DNA of 64,000 nucleotides from Rhodoferax sp. GTDB taxonomy: Bacteria; Pseudomonadota; Gammaproteobacteria; Burkholderiales; Burkholderiaceae_C. The translations under genes were made by a program, and so were the position numbers. The DNA is taken from contig JARLJI010000116.1 of assembly GCA_031291295.1 (NCBI GenBank), positions 124,001 through 188,000 on the forward strand, given 5' to 3'. Shown one piece after another: positions 34,715 to 43,054 of the stretch. Each line of letters opens with the position of its first letter. The stretch's first letter is position 1. The notes below the pieces were generated by a model that searched no databases, was not told the DNA's origin, and saw nothing but the letters and a program-made list of their open reading frames with translations.

Positions 34715-35686
34715 ATGAGCGTACTGGGTATCGACGAAATCACATACGGCGCAGAAGATCTGCCGACCTGCCGTCGCTTCTTTTTGGACTGGGGACTGTC
34801 GCTGGTCAGCGAAGAAGCCAGCCAACTGGTGTTCGAAACGCTCAATGGCTGCCGCGTGATCGTGGCTGCCAGTGACCGTGCCGGCCTGCCGCCTGCGATG
34901 GAAGCGGGGCCCACGCTGCGACAAGTGGTGTGGGGCATCGAGAGCGAGGCGGACCTCGACCACTATGCCGCGGCCATTGCCAAGGACCCCGGGTTCGTCG
35001 ACGGCATCGCCGAAGGCGTGCGACGCATCGGCTGCATCGACCCGAACGGCCTGGCTGTGCGCCTGCAGGTCAGCCGCAAGCATGCGGTGGCTGTCGATTG
35101 CGGCATGATGAACACTTGGAACGCCAAGCCGCGCGTCAACCAGGCGGCCCCCATCTACGAGCGCGCGACGCCGATCGAGGTCGGACATGTGGTGTTCTTT
35201 GTCAGCGACGTGAAGACAACCAGCGCGTTCTATGCAGCACGCTTTGGCTTTGTGTCATCGGACAGCTACCCCAACCGCGGCGCCTTCATGCGCTGTGCGC
35301 CGGAGGGCGGCCATCACGACCTTTTCCTGCTGCAACTGCCTTCCGACAAACGCGGGCTGAACCATGTGGCCTTCACCGTGCGCGACATTCACGAGGTGTT
35401 CGGCGGCGGGCTGCACTTCTCGCGCTGTGGCTGGGAGACTCAGCTTGGTCCGGGACGACATCCGGTGTCGTCGGCGTACTTCTGGTACTTCCGCAATCCG
35501 GCTGGCGGGCTGATCGAGTACTACGCTGATGAAGACCAACTCACGGCCGATTGGCAGCCGCGCGAGTTCGAGCCGGGCCCGACGGTTTTCGCAGAGTGGG
35601 CGGTCGACGGCGGCCTTGACGGCAACACGCGCCGCCAGAAAAACGCAGAAAGCCCGCAGGGCAAGTTCCTCACCGAAAAGAAATGA
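34715..35686 (+). CDS. VOC-family (extradiol dioxygenase-type) protein
   Basis: 323 residues, two vicinal-oxygen-chelate modules. The C-terminal module holds a probable 2-His-1-Glu metal site: His in EVGHVVFFV, His in LNHVAFTV and Glu in LIEYYADED, the arrangement of type I extradiol dioxygenases and glyoxalase-like isomerases. It is the best candidate for the ring-cleaving enzyme of this cluster. A polar tail of about 45 residues follows. Stop overlaps the next start (ATGA). Confidence 0.8.
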   Translation: MSVLGIDEITYGAEDLPTCRRFFLDWGLSLVSEEASQLVFETLNGCRVIVAASDRAGLPPAMEAGPTLRQVVWGIESEADLDHYAAAIAKDPGFVDGIAEGVRRIGCIDPNGLAVRLQVSRKHAVAVDCGMMNTWNAKPRVNQAAPIYERATPIEVGHVVFFVSDVKTTSAFYAARFGFVSSDSYPNRGAFMRCAPEGGHHDLFLLQLPSDKRGLNHVAFTVRDIHEVFGGGLHFSRCGWETQLGPGRHPVSSAYFWYFRNPAGGLIEYYADEDQLTADWQPREFEPGPTVFAEWAVDGGLDGNTRRQKNAESPQGKFLTEKK

Positions 35687-36693
35687 AGAACATGATCATG
35701 AGTCGACCTATCGTCTTCTTCCGCACCCTCGGCATGGCGCTGCTGGTGCTCGCGGCCGGCACGCCCGTGTACGCGCAGAGCGAAGCGCAGAAGCAACTGT
35801 CCTCCGACCGCTTCACCATCGTGTCGCCGTTCCCACCGGGCGGCCCAGTCGACACGCTGGCGCGCGTTCTTTCCGAAGGCCTCTCCAAGCGCTACGGCCA
35901 GGCGGCGGTGGTCGAAAACCTTGCCGGCGCGGCCGGCAATATCGGCATCGACAAGGTCAAGCGCGCCAGGGACGACGGTCACACGCTGCTGGTGGTGCCG
36001 GCCGGCAATCTCACGATCAACCCGACCCTGATGCCGAACTTCCCGTTCAACATCGAGAAGGACTTCGTGCCCGTCACGATGCTGGCGAAGGCGCCGAACG
36101 TGCTAGTGGCCTCGACTGCGTCTGGCATAAAGAACGCGAAAGAACTCATGGCGCTCGCCAAGGCCAAGCCCAATACCTTGTCCTATGCATCGCCCGGCGT
36201 GGGTAGCGGCCTGCACCTGGCGGGGGAGCTGTTCAAACAGCAGGCCGGCGTCGATCTGCTGCACGTGCCATACAACGGTACAGCGCCCGCGCTCAATGAT
36301 GTGCTCGGCGGCGTGGTGCCTCTGATGTTCAGCAGCCTGCCGTCGGCGCTGCCCTTCATCAAGAGCGGCAAGCTGGTCGCGCTCGGCATCACCGACACCA
36401 AACGCAGCTCAATCGCGCCCGAGATCCCAACGCTGGCGGAGCAGGACATCAAAGGCGTGACCGTGACCTCCTGGTACGGTCTGCTCGCACCTGCCGGAAC
36501 GCCGCCGGCCGTGGCCGAGCAGCTCGCGAAGGACGCGGCCGAACTGCTGGCCAAGCCCGATGTGCGCGAGCGCCTGAAGTCTCAAGGTTTGACGGATGCG
36601 ACGATGAAGCCGGCCGAGTTCGCAGCTGCGATCCGCGACGAAACGGCGATGTGGGCCAAGATTATCAAGGTTCGCAACATCGTGGCCGAGTAA
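35683..36693 (+). CDS. TctC/Bug-family periplasmic solute-binding protein
   Basis: 336 residues with a signal peptide (cleavage after VYAQ, about 30) and the Bug fold: IVSPFPPGGPVDTLARVLSE near the N-terminus and the conserved YASPGVGSGLHLAGELF and VPYNGTAPALNDVLGG segments. Binds small acids for tripartite (TctAB) uptake or sensing. No tctA or tctB lies nearby, so this is an orphan binding protein, common in Burkholderiales. Confidence 0.9.
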   Translation: MKNMIMSRPIVFFRTLGMALLVLAAGTPVYAQSEAQKQLSSDRFTIVSPFPPGGPVDTLARVLSEGLSKRYGQAAVVENLAGAAGNIGIDKVKRARDDGHTLLVVPAGNLTINPTLMPNFPFNIEKDFVPVTMLAKAPNVLVASTASGIKNAKELMALAKAKPNTLSYASPGVGSGLHLAGELFKQQAGVDLLHVPYNGTAPALNDVLGGVVPLMFSSLPSALPFIKSGKLVALGITDTKRSSIAPEIPTLAEQDIKGVTVTSWYGLLAPAGTPPAVAEQLAKDAAELLAKPDVRERLKSQGLTDATMKPAEFAAAIRDETAMWAKIIKVRNIVAE

Positions 36694-36709
36694 ATCAAAG
36701 GAGAGAGGC

Positions 36710-37861
36710 ATGCAATGCAATGAATCCACTATCGGCATCGTCGGTGCCGGCATTGGCGGCCTGGTCGCCGGCATCGCGCTGCGCCGCACCGGCCACGACG
36801 TCGTCGTGTTCGAGCAGGCGCAGCAGTTCGCCCGCGTCGGCGCCGACATCAACCTAACGCCCAATGCGGTGCGGGCGCTCGACGGGCTGGGCGTCGGCGA
36901 GGCGGCCCGCGTGACGGCCGCCCGGCCGACGCACCGCATCAGTCGCACCTACGACAGCGGCGAGGAAACCTCGCGCCTGGAGATGGCCGAATCGGCCGAG
37001 GCGAAGTACGGCGCACCGCAGCTCACGATCCACCGCGCTGACTTGCTGGCGGCGCTGGCCGACATGTTCCCGGCCGAGCGCGTGGCGCTGGGCAAGCGGG
37101 CGCTGTCCATTGCGGCGGACGATGCGGGTGTGAACCTGTCCTTCGAGGACGGCAGCAGCGTCCGTGTGGGTGCGCTGATCGGCGCGGACGGCATCCACTC
37201 GGCGGTTCGCACCGCGATGTTCGGCGCCGAGAGCCCGCGCTTCACCGGCATCGTGGCCTACCGCGCGGTGGTGCCGGCCGAGCTCGTGGCGGGTGTACCG
37301 AACCTGGGAGCCTTCACCAAATGGTGGGGTCCGAACCCGCAAAGCCAGATTGTCACCTTCCCGCTCAACCGCGGCCGCGACATTTTCATCTTCGCGACCA
37401 CGCCCCAGGACACTTGGCACCTGGAATCGTGGACCGCCCCCGGCAGCGTTGACGAACTGCGCGAGCAGTACGTGGCCTACCATCCCGAGGCGCGCGCGCT
37501 GCTCGATGCCTGCGACACGGTGCTCAAGACCGCGCTGTACGAGCGCGATCCGATGCCCGCCTGGGCCCAGGGCCGGATGGCCTTGCTGGGCGATGCCGCC
37601 CACCCGATGCTGCCCTTCATGGCGCAGGGTGCCGGCATGGCGATCGAGGATGCCGTCGTCTTGGGCCGGCACCTCGAAGGCGTGGCGATGAGCGATGCAG
37701 CCGGCGCCTTGAAGCGCTACGAGCAGGCCCGCATTGAGCGCGCCAGCCAGGTCCAGCTCGGTTCGCGCGGCAACAACTGGCTGCGCGAGGGCGGCAATGC
37801 TGACTGGGTCTACGGTTACGACGCCTGGGCTGTCCCGGTCACGGCGGGCACGGCACCTTGA
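36710..37861 (+). CDS. FAD-dependent aromatic monooxygenase, NicC-like
   Basis: 383 residues of the group A flavin hydroxylase type: GxGxxG in GIVGAGIGGL (8-17), DG motif IGADGIHSAVR (about 163-173), GD motif LLGDAAHPM (Asp295). The C-terminal stretch RASQVQ..NNWL..WVYGYD closely resembles 6-hydroxynicotinate 3-monooxygenase (NicC) of Pseudomonas as I recall it, and the length matches. NicC hydroxylates with loss of CO2 to 2,5-dihydroxypyridine. Similar decarboxylative hydroxylation is likely; the exact substrate is open. Confidence 0.85.
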   Translation: MQCNESTIGIVGAGIGGLVAGIALRRTGHDVVVFEQAQQFARVGADINLTPNAVRALDGLGVGEAARVTAARPTHRISRTYDSGEETSRLEMAESAEAKYGAPQLTIHRADLLAALADMFPAERVALGKRALSIAADDAGVNLSFEDGSSVRVGALIGADGIHSAVRTAMFGAESPRFTGIVAYRAVVPAELVAGVPNLGAFTKWWGPNPQSQIVTFPLNRGRDIFIFATTPQDTWHLESWTAPGSVDELREQYVAYHPEARALLDACDTVLKTALYERDPMPAWAQGRMALLGDAAHPMLPFMAQGAGMAIEDAVVLGRHLEGVAMSDAAGALKRYEQARIERASQVQLGSRGNNWLREGGNADWVYGYDAWAVPVTAGTAP

Positions 37862-37903
37862 TTTGATTCTCTCTGTTGTTCGAACTTTTTTATGGAGACC
37901 ACG

Positions 37904-38125
37904 ATGGATACCGAACGTTATCTTGAACCTCATCAAGCGCGCCAGCGCCCACCAACTACTTTCGAAGATTTGCTGGGTGACGCCATTGAACGTGCTTTTG
38001 CAGAAGGCATTCACGAACTGCCGAATCTCGTGAAATATCTGAACGAGTCGGGCCTGTCAGGTGCGGGTGGCGAACCCTGGACGGAGCAGAATTTTTCGGC
38101 CCTCATGGCCCGGCTTGGCAACTAA
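37904..38125 (+). CDS. small recombinase-like helix-turn-helix protein
   Basis: 73 residues from ATG 37904, with GGAG 8 bases ahead. The C-terminal 35 residues (LVKYLNESGLSGAGGEPWTEQNF split here) resemble the terminal HTH of serine recombinases (LN..G..T..G..W....V..L). No recombinase catalytic domain. It sits 11 bases before the Rieske oxygenase gene and on the same strand, so it may be an accessory or small regulatory protein for the oxygenase. Function unknown. Confidence 0.75.
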   Translation: MDTERYLEPHQARQRPPTTFEDLLGDAIERAFAEGIHELPNLVKYLNESGLSGAGGEPWTEQNFSALMARLGN

Positions 38126-38136
38126 GGAGAGAAATT

Positions 38137-39180
38137 ATGAACACTATTTCTGCCACTATCGATCCGGCCGATGCGCTGTTGGCTGACGGCCTCAAGAATC
38201 TGTGGTACGCGGTCTGTCCCTCCGGGTTTGTCGGTGTACGTCCCGTGTCGCTGCGCCGATTTGGCAAAAAGATCGCGCTGTGGCGCGATGCGGCAGGTCA
38301 ATTGCATGCACTGGAGGACCATTGTCCGCACCGAGGGGCTCCACTCTCTCAGGGCATCGTGCTCGGTGATCGGTTGGCGTGCATCTACCACGGCGTCGAG
38401 GTGCGGTGCGATGGCACGGTAACCAAAGTGCCAGGCAACCCGGGTTGCAAACTCGAAGGCTCGCGCGCGGCGCTGTCCTTTCACGTTCAAGAAGCCCACG
38501 GCGCGATCTTCCTCTACAACAGCGACGTGAACATCGACACACCGCCGCCCATGACGCTGCCCGAGGAGCTGAGCTCACCCGATTATTCGAACTTTCTTTG
38601 CTACGTTGAGTGGAAAGGCGACTACCGGTATGCGCTTGACAATGTGATGGATCCGATGCACGGCACCTTTCTGCACAAGCAGTCGCATTCCATGGCCGAA
38701 GGCGATAGCACCGCCACGTTCCAGATTCGCACGACCGATACGGGATTCGTGTTCGAGAAGACCGGCCAGCGCGGCGTTAACTTCGACTGGACGGAATGGG
38801 GCAGCACCGGCGTGCACTGGATGCGGCTGGAAATCCCGTACCCTAAAACCGGTGGTCCTGGCGGCAACTTCGCCATCGTTGCCTGTGCCACGCCGATCAG
38901 CAAGACGCTGTACAGCGTGTTTTTCTGGCGTTGCCGCAAGGTGTCATCGTGGCAGCGCGACACCTGGCGCTTCCTGTATCGCAATCGCCTGGAAGCGCGC
39001 CATTGGGCGGTCCTTGAGCAGGATCGCGTGATGCTGGAGCAAATGGCGCCTGACGCGAACCGGCATGAGAACCTGTATCAGCACGATACCGGCGTCGTGC
39101 GCTTGCGCCGTCATCTGCGCAACCTTGCGAATGAGCAAATCGAAGCTGCGAATGCGCCGAAAGCTGGCTCTTCGACTTGA
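38137..39180 (+). CDS. Rieske non-haem iron oxygenase alpha subunit
   Basis: 347 residues. Rieske 2Fe-2S centre: C63-P-H65 and C82-x2-H85. Mononuclear iron site: NVMDPMHGTFLH with two His and a later Asp. Size and the single subunit with a VanB-type reductase next door place it with vanillate demethylase/phthalate-type oxygenases. It monohydroxylates, dihydroxylates or demethylates an aromatic or heteroaromatic acid. AAGGAGAG precedes the ATG. Confidence 0.92.
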   Translation: MNTISATIDPADALLADGLKNLWYAVCPSGFVGVRPVSLRRFGKKIALWRDAAGQLHALEDHCPHRGAPLSQGIVLGDRLACIYHGVEVRCDGTVTKVPGNPGCKLEGSRAALSFHVQEAHGAIFLYNSDVNIDTPPPMTLPEELSSPDYSNFLCYVEWKGDYRYALDNVMDPMHGTFLHKQSHSMAEGDSTATFQIRTTDTGFVFEKTGQRGVNFDWTEWGSTGVHWMRLEIPYPKTGGPGGNFAIVACATPISKTLYSVFFWRCRKVSSWQRDTWRFLYRNRLEARHWAVLEQDRVMLEQMAPDANRHENLYQHDTGVVRLRRHLRNLANEQIEAANAPKAGSST

Positions 39181-39204
39181 ATCACCTTGATTCCCCGTGA
39201 AACC

Positions 39205-40164
39205 ATGTCTACAAATCTGAACGCCTTCGTCCATACATTGCGCTACGAGGCGGACGACGTCATTAGCGTCGAGCTGCGTCCTGTACCCGGCACGGAGTTT
39301 CCGGCGTTCACGGCAGGCTCGCACATCAATCTGCACCTGCCCAACGGCATGGAGCGCAGCTATTCCCTGTGCAATTCCAGCACGGAGCTCAACCGCTATG
39401 TGGTCGGAGTGTTGCGTGACCGCGCCAGCCGCGGCGGCTCGCGTTGTGTGCACGAGCAATTGCGCGTCGGCATGCGTCTGCTCATCTCGGCGCCGGGCAA
39501 CAATTTTCCGCTGCACGAAGAGGCGGGGCACACCGTGCTGATCGCGGGCGGCATCGGCGTCACGCCCATTCTGTGCATGGCGCGCCGCCTCAAGGCGATC
39601 GAGCGCTCATTTGAAGTGATGTATTTCGCGCGCTCACGCCAAAGCGCGGCCTTTGTGGCCGAGCTCGAGGCGCTGGGCGTGCCGCTCATGCTGCACTTCG
39701 ACGAAGAGAAGGGCGGCCCGCCCGACCTCAAGGCTCTGCTGTCGGTGCGCGGGCCGCAGGCGCAGACGCACTATTACGCCTGCGGCCCGACGATCATGCT
39801 CGACGCTTTCGAGAAGATCTGCAATGAACTCGGCCACGAGAACGCCCACATCGAGCGCTTCGCCGCCGTGGAGGTGGCCGCGTCGCCCAACGCCCATGCA
39901 ACCTATTCCGTCGAACTGCGCCGCAGTGGCCGCATCATCACCGTCACGCCGGATAAATCGCTGCTGGACACGCTGCTTGCCGCCGGGGTGGAGGTCGACC
40001 ACAGTTGCTGCGAAGGCGTGTGCGGCACCTGCGAGACGCGCGTGCTTGAAGGCGAGCCGGATCACCGCGATTCGGTGCTCGGCGCCAAGGAGCGTGCGAG
40101 CAACAAAGTCATGATGGTTTGTGTCTCCGGCTGCAAAAGCAACTCGCTGACCCTGGATCTCTGA
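39205..40164 (+). CDS. Rieske oxygenase reductase (PDR/VanB type)
   Basis: 319 residues in three modules: flavin-binding beta-barrel (GMERSYSLCNSS), NAD-binding (IAGGIGVTPILCMARRL, HYYACGP) and a C-terminal plant-type 2Fe-2S ferredoxin (DHSCCEGVCGTCETRVLEGE). Moves electrons from NADH to the oxygenase at 38137. Start taken at ATG 39205; an ATG in frame at 39187 is possible. Last gene before a hairpin terminator. Confidence 0.93.
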   Translation: MSTNLNAFVHTLRYEADDVISVELRPVPGTEFPAFTAGSHINLHLPNGMERSYSLCNSSTELNRYVVGVLRDRASRGGSRCVHEQLRVGMRLLISAPGNNFPLHEEAGHTVLIAGGIGVTPILCMARRLKAIERSFEVMYFARSRQSAAFVAELEALGVPLMLHFDEEKGGPPDLKALLSVRGPQAQTHYYACGPTIMLDAFEKICNELGHENAHIERFAAVEVAASPNAHATYSVELRRSGRIITVTPDKSLLDTLLAAGVEVDHSCCEGVCGTCETRVLEGEPDHRDSVLGAKERASNKVMMVCVSGCKSNSLTLDL

Positions 40165-40174
40165 ATTTCCCACG

Positions 40175-40223
40175 GGGCAGATTTGGGAATCGGCCGCATC
40201 TTCGGCCGCTATGCCTGCCCTTT
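40175..40223 (+). terminator. nested hairpin at the end of the catabolic operon
   Basis: An inner stem CGGCCG/CGGCCG (40191-40196 with 40203-40208) sits inside an outer stem GGGCAG/CTGCCC (40175-40180 with 40215-40220), ended by TTT. Likely partial terminator between the reductase and the porin gene. Confidence 0.6.
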
Positions 40224-40271
40224 CAATTCACTCTCAATTAACAAACAGCAAGCTTGCTGGAGGAGAACTTT

Positions 40272-41321
40272 ATGAAAAAAATCCTGACTGCGGTTGCGGC
40301 CGTCGTTGCAGTAACCGGCGCGTCAGCCCAGTCTTCGGTCACCCTGTTCGGTGTCGCTGATGTTGGCGTTGCCCGCCTGACCGGCACAGACGTATCCAGA
40401 ACCGGGTTGTCGACTGGTGGCGCCAACATCAGTCGCTTGGGCTTTCGCGGCACCGAAGACTTGGGGGCCGGCCTGGCGGCGAGCTTCTGGCTGGAAGCCG
40501 GTATGAACGTTAATACCGGGGCCAGCCCGACGGCCGGGGGGGGCTTGAACTTCAACCGCCGCTCTACTGTAAGTCTGTCCGGATCCATGGGTGAAGTGAG
40601 ACTCGGCCGAGACGATTCCGCCACGTTTCTGAACACGCTCATTTTCGATCCGTTCCTGACCAACGGCGTCGGCGGCACCATGGCGTTTACGATGTTAGGT
40701 GCTCCTGGCACGGCCAACGTCACGGGTGGTGCCCCGATTCAGATCAGCAATGCCGTGAGCTACTTTCTGCCCGGCAACCTGGGCGGGTTCTACGGCCAGG
40801 TGCAGGATGTGTTTGGCGGACAACTCTCCACAGCTGCCAACAGCAAGCAGGGCAACTATCTGGGCGGGCGTTTTGGCTATCTCAATGGTCCCATGCATGT
40901 GGCAGTGGCAACCGGCAAGCTTGATGGTGATGTCAGCGCCGACGATTTGACGGCAAATAACGTAGGCTTGAGCTATGACTTTGGTGTCGCCAAGCCGATG
41001 CTCCTATGGGCCAGCGAGAAACGCGGCACGCTCAAGGTGACGGCGACGCAACTGGGTGTCACGGTGCCAGTGGGTGTGGGCGAGATCCGAGCATCCTACG
41101 GTCATTACGACACTGCGGGCAGCAATGCTGACTGGAACAAGATTAGCGTGGGGTACGGCTACAACCTGTCCAAGCGGACACAGATTTACGGCACCTATGC
41201 GCACCTTAGCGACGGAGCAGGCGCCCAGAAGTCCATTGGTGTGCAGGGTCTCACCGCACCCGGAACGAGCCTGGGCGGCAGCTCCAATGGCTATGAGGTC
41301 GGAATTCGCCACTTCTTTTGA
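40272..41321 (+). CDS. Gram-negative porin (Omp32/OmpC-like)
   Basis: 349 residues with a Sec signal peptide (MKKILTAVAAVVAVTGASAQ), start SVTLFGVADVGVARL, alternating beta-strand pattern and a terminal Phe (GIRHFF), all typical of Burkholderiales trimeric porins. AGGAGAA precedes the ATG. Likely provides outer-membrane passage for the pathway's substrate. Its 3' end, with about 50 bases of following DNA, is duplicated in degenerate form at 45365. Confidence 0.93.
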   Translation: MKKILTAVAAVVAVTGASAQSSVTLFGVADVGVARLTGTDVSRTGLSTGGANISRLGFRGTEDLGAGLAASFWLEAGMNVNTGASPTAGGGLNFNRRSTVSLSGSMGEVRLGRDDSATFLNTLIFDPFLTNGVGGTMAFTMLGAPGTANVTGGAPIQISNAVSYFLPGNLGGFYGQVQDVFGGQLSTAANSKQGNYLGGRFGYLNGPMHVAVATGKLDGDVSADDLTANNVGLSYDFGVAKPMLLWASEKRGTLKVTATQLGVTVPVGVGEIRASYGHYDTAGSNADWNKISVGYGYNLSKRTQIYGTYAHLSDGAGAQKSIGVQGLTAPGTSLGGSSNGYEVGIRHFF

Positions 41322-41361
41322 CGCTGGACGGACCCACGACGAGTCATCGTCTTGACTGGTC

Positions 41362-42402
41362 GTGCTGTCGCCCGATTCCAAGGCGCTGTGCCTGGGCTAC
41401 CGCCGACTTCTGCTTGTGAAATCTGCAGGCGATGAGCTAGTTCTGTCAGCTGGAGAATGTATGGATCCTCTGAGCGATGTGCTGGGCGACTTGCGGGCCG
41501 AAGATGTGGTCACGGGTCGGTTTTCGCTCGGGGCACCGTGGTCGTTCAGGAAGGCGGCGGTGGCTGGTGCTGCGTTTCGCACCGCAACTGGCCATCCGTA
41601 CTACATCTGCATTGATGCAATGAATCCCGTGCGGGTCGAGCCGGGAGACTGTGTGCTGCTCCCGCACGGAAATGAGCACGTGATGTGTTCGGCACCGGAG
41701 GTTGAGCCGGTGTTGTTCGATGCGTTGGTGGGGAGTAAAGGTATTCACCCGCGTTTCGACACCCCGCTCGAGTTTTCCGCCGGAGGCAACGGGCCCGTCA
41801 GCGAGCTCTACACCGGCATCGTGATGTTCGGCGAACGGGCGCGCAATCCACTGTTCGCGGCGTTACCGTCGCTGATTCACATTCGGGCCGGTGATCCCGC
41901 CGTACCGTCATGGTTGACCACTACTCTGACCAATTTCATCGAAGAGTCGATGGCGCGCCGGCCGGGCTGGCGTGTCGCCGTGGCGCGGCTGGCCGATGTG
42001 TTGTTTGTGCAGATCCTGCGTGCCTATCTGTTGGCGAATCGCCACGAGGGTATCAACTGGTTGCGCGGCATGGCCAATCCCCAAATCGGTAAGGTCATTG
42101 CAATGATTCACCGGGAGCCGCAAACGCCATGGACAGTGCCCCAGCTGGCCGCGATCGCCGGCATGTCGCGCTCGAAATTCTGCACACGTTTTCGCGAGCT
42201 GGTTGGCGAGTCACCGATCTCCTATCTGACTGCGCATCGAATGTACCTCGCTGCCGGCCGCCTGGCGCTTGATAGATCCCGCATCCTCGAAGTAGCAGAA
42301 GCCGTCGGCTATGCATCCGAGAAGGCTTTCACCCGTGCCTTTCATCGTTGGTATGGATTGCCTCCGCGCGAATATGTGCGGAACTTGTCGACGCGCCTGT
42401 AA
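41362..42402 (+). CDS. AraC-family transcriptional regulator
   Basis: 346 residues: N-terminal cupin-like sensor (AraC-binding cupin_6 type, with DCVLLPHGNEHV) and C-terminal AraC HTH pair (WTVPQLAAIAGMSRSKFCTRF and YASEKAFTRAFHRWYG). GTG start. Lies directly upstream of the two molybdenum-hydroxylase genes on the same strand with a 208-base gap, so it most likely activates them. Weak start context. Confidence 0.88.
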   Translation: MLSPDSKALCLGYRRLLLVKSAGDELVLSAGECMDPLSDVLGDLRAEDVVTGRFSLGAPWSFRKAAVAGAAFRTATGHPYYICIDAMNPVRVEPGDCVLLPHGNEHVMCSAPEVEPVLFDALVGSKGIHPRFDTPLEFSAGGNGPVSELYTGIVMFGERARNPLFAALPSLIHIRAGDPAVPSWLTTTLTNFIEESMARRPGWRVAVARLADVLFVQILRAYLLANRHEGINWLRGMANPQIGKVIAMIHREPQTPWTVPQLAAIAGMSRSKFCTRFRELVGESPISYLTAHRMYLAAGRLALDRSRILEVAEAVGYASEKAFTRAFHRWYGLPPREYVRNLSTRL

Positions 42403-42610
42403 CCCCATTTCTCTTGTGGACGATCGGCAACCTATTTGAGTGCGGCGGTCGTTGTCCTGCCTGATGCCGTTTCATAACATCGGATTGTCTTGTCGATGAG
42501 GGTTGGGGCAGCGCTGGTGCGCAACATCAGGCAATTCGTGCTTGAAACATCGTGGATTTACCAGCGAGGATTCTGGCGGCGAATTGCCGATCCGATTTTG
42601 GAGTTTTCTT

Positions 42611-43054
42611 ATGGTTTTTGATTTGAACGGCCATCCTTTTCCGTTCGACGGAGACGGTGATACGCCGTTGCTATGGGTAATTCGCGAAGCTGCCGGGCTG
42701 ACGGGCACGAAATACGGGTGTGGTATCGGTGCCTGTGGCGCCTGCACCGTTCATCTGGAGGGGCAGCCAATGCGCTCGTGCGTGCTGCCGGTATCGGCCG
42801 TAGCGGGCAAGCGTGTGACCACGATCGAGGCGCTGTCACCGAATCGCAGCCATCCGGTCCAGCAGGCCTGGATCGACAAGGACGTGCCGCAGTGCGGCTA
42901 CTGTCAGTCGGGCATGGTGATGGCGGCTGCGGCGTTGCTGCAGGCACACCCCAAGCCCACGGACGAGCAGATTGACCAGGCGATGACCAATCTTTGCCGC
43001 TGCGCTACGTATCACCGCATTCGGGAGGCGATTCATGCTGCCGCACAATACTGA
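42611..43054 (+). CDS. 2Fe-2S subunit of a molybdenum hydroxylase (IorA/XDH family)
   Basis: 147 residues with both 2Fe-2S clusters of the small subunit: plant-type C-C-C-C in KYGCGIGACGACTVHLEG and the second in QCGYCQSGMVMAA plus CRCATY. Passes electrons from the molybdenum centre of the product at 43035. ATG 42611 begins the conserved part; the frame is open upstream but without family similarity. Overlaps the large-subunit gene by 20 bases. Confidence 0.92.
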   Translation: MVFDLNGHPFPFDGDGDTPLLWVIREAAGLTGTKYGCGIGACGACTVHLEGQPMRSCVLPVSAVAGKRVTTIEALSPNRSHPVQQAWIDKDVPQCGYCQSGMVMAAAALLQAHPKPTDEQIDQAMTNLCRCATYHRIREAIHAAAQY

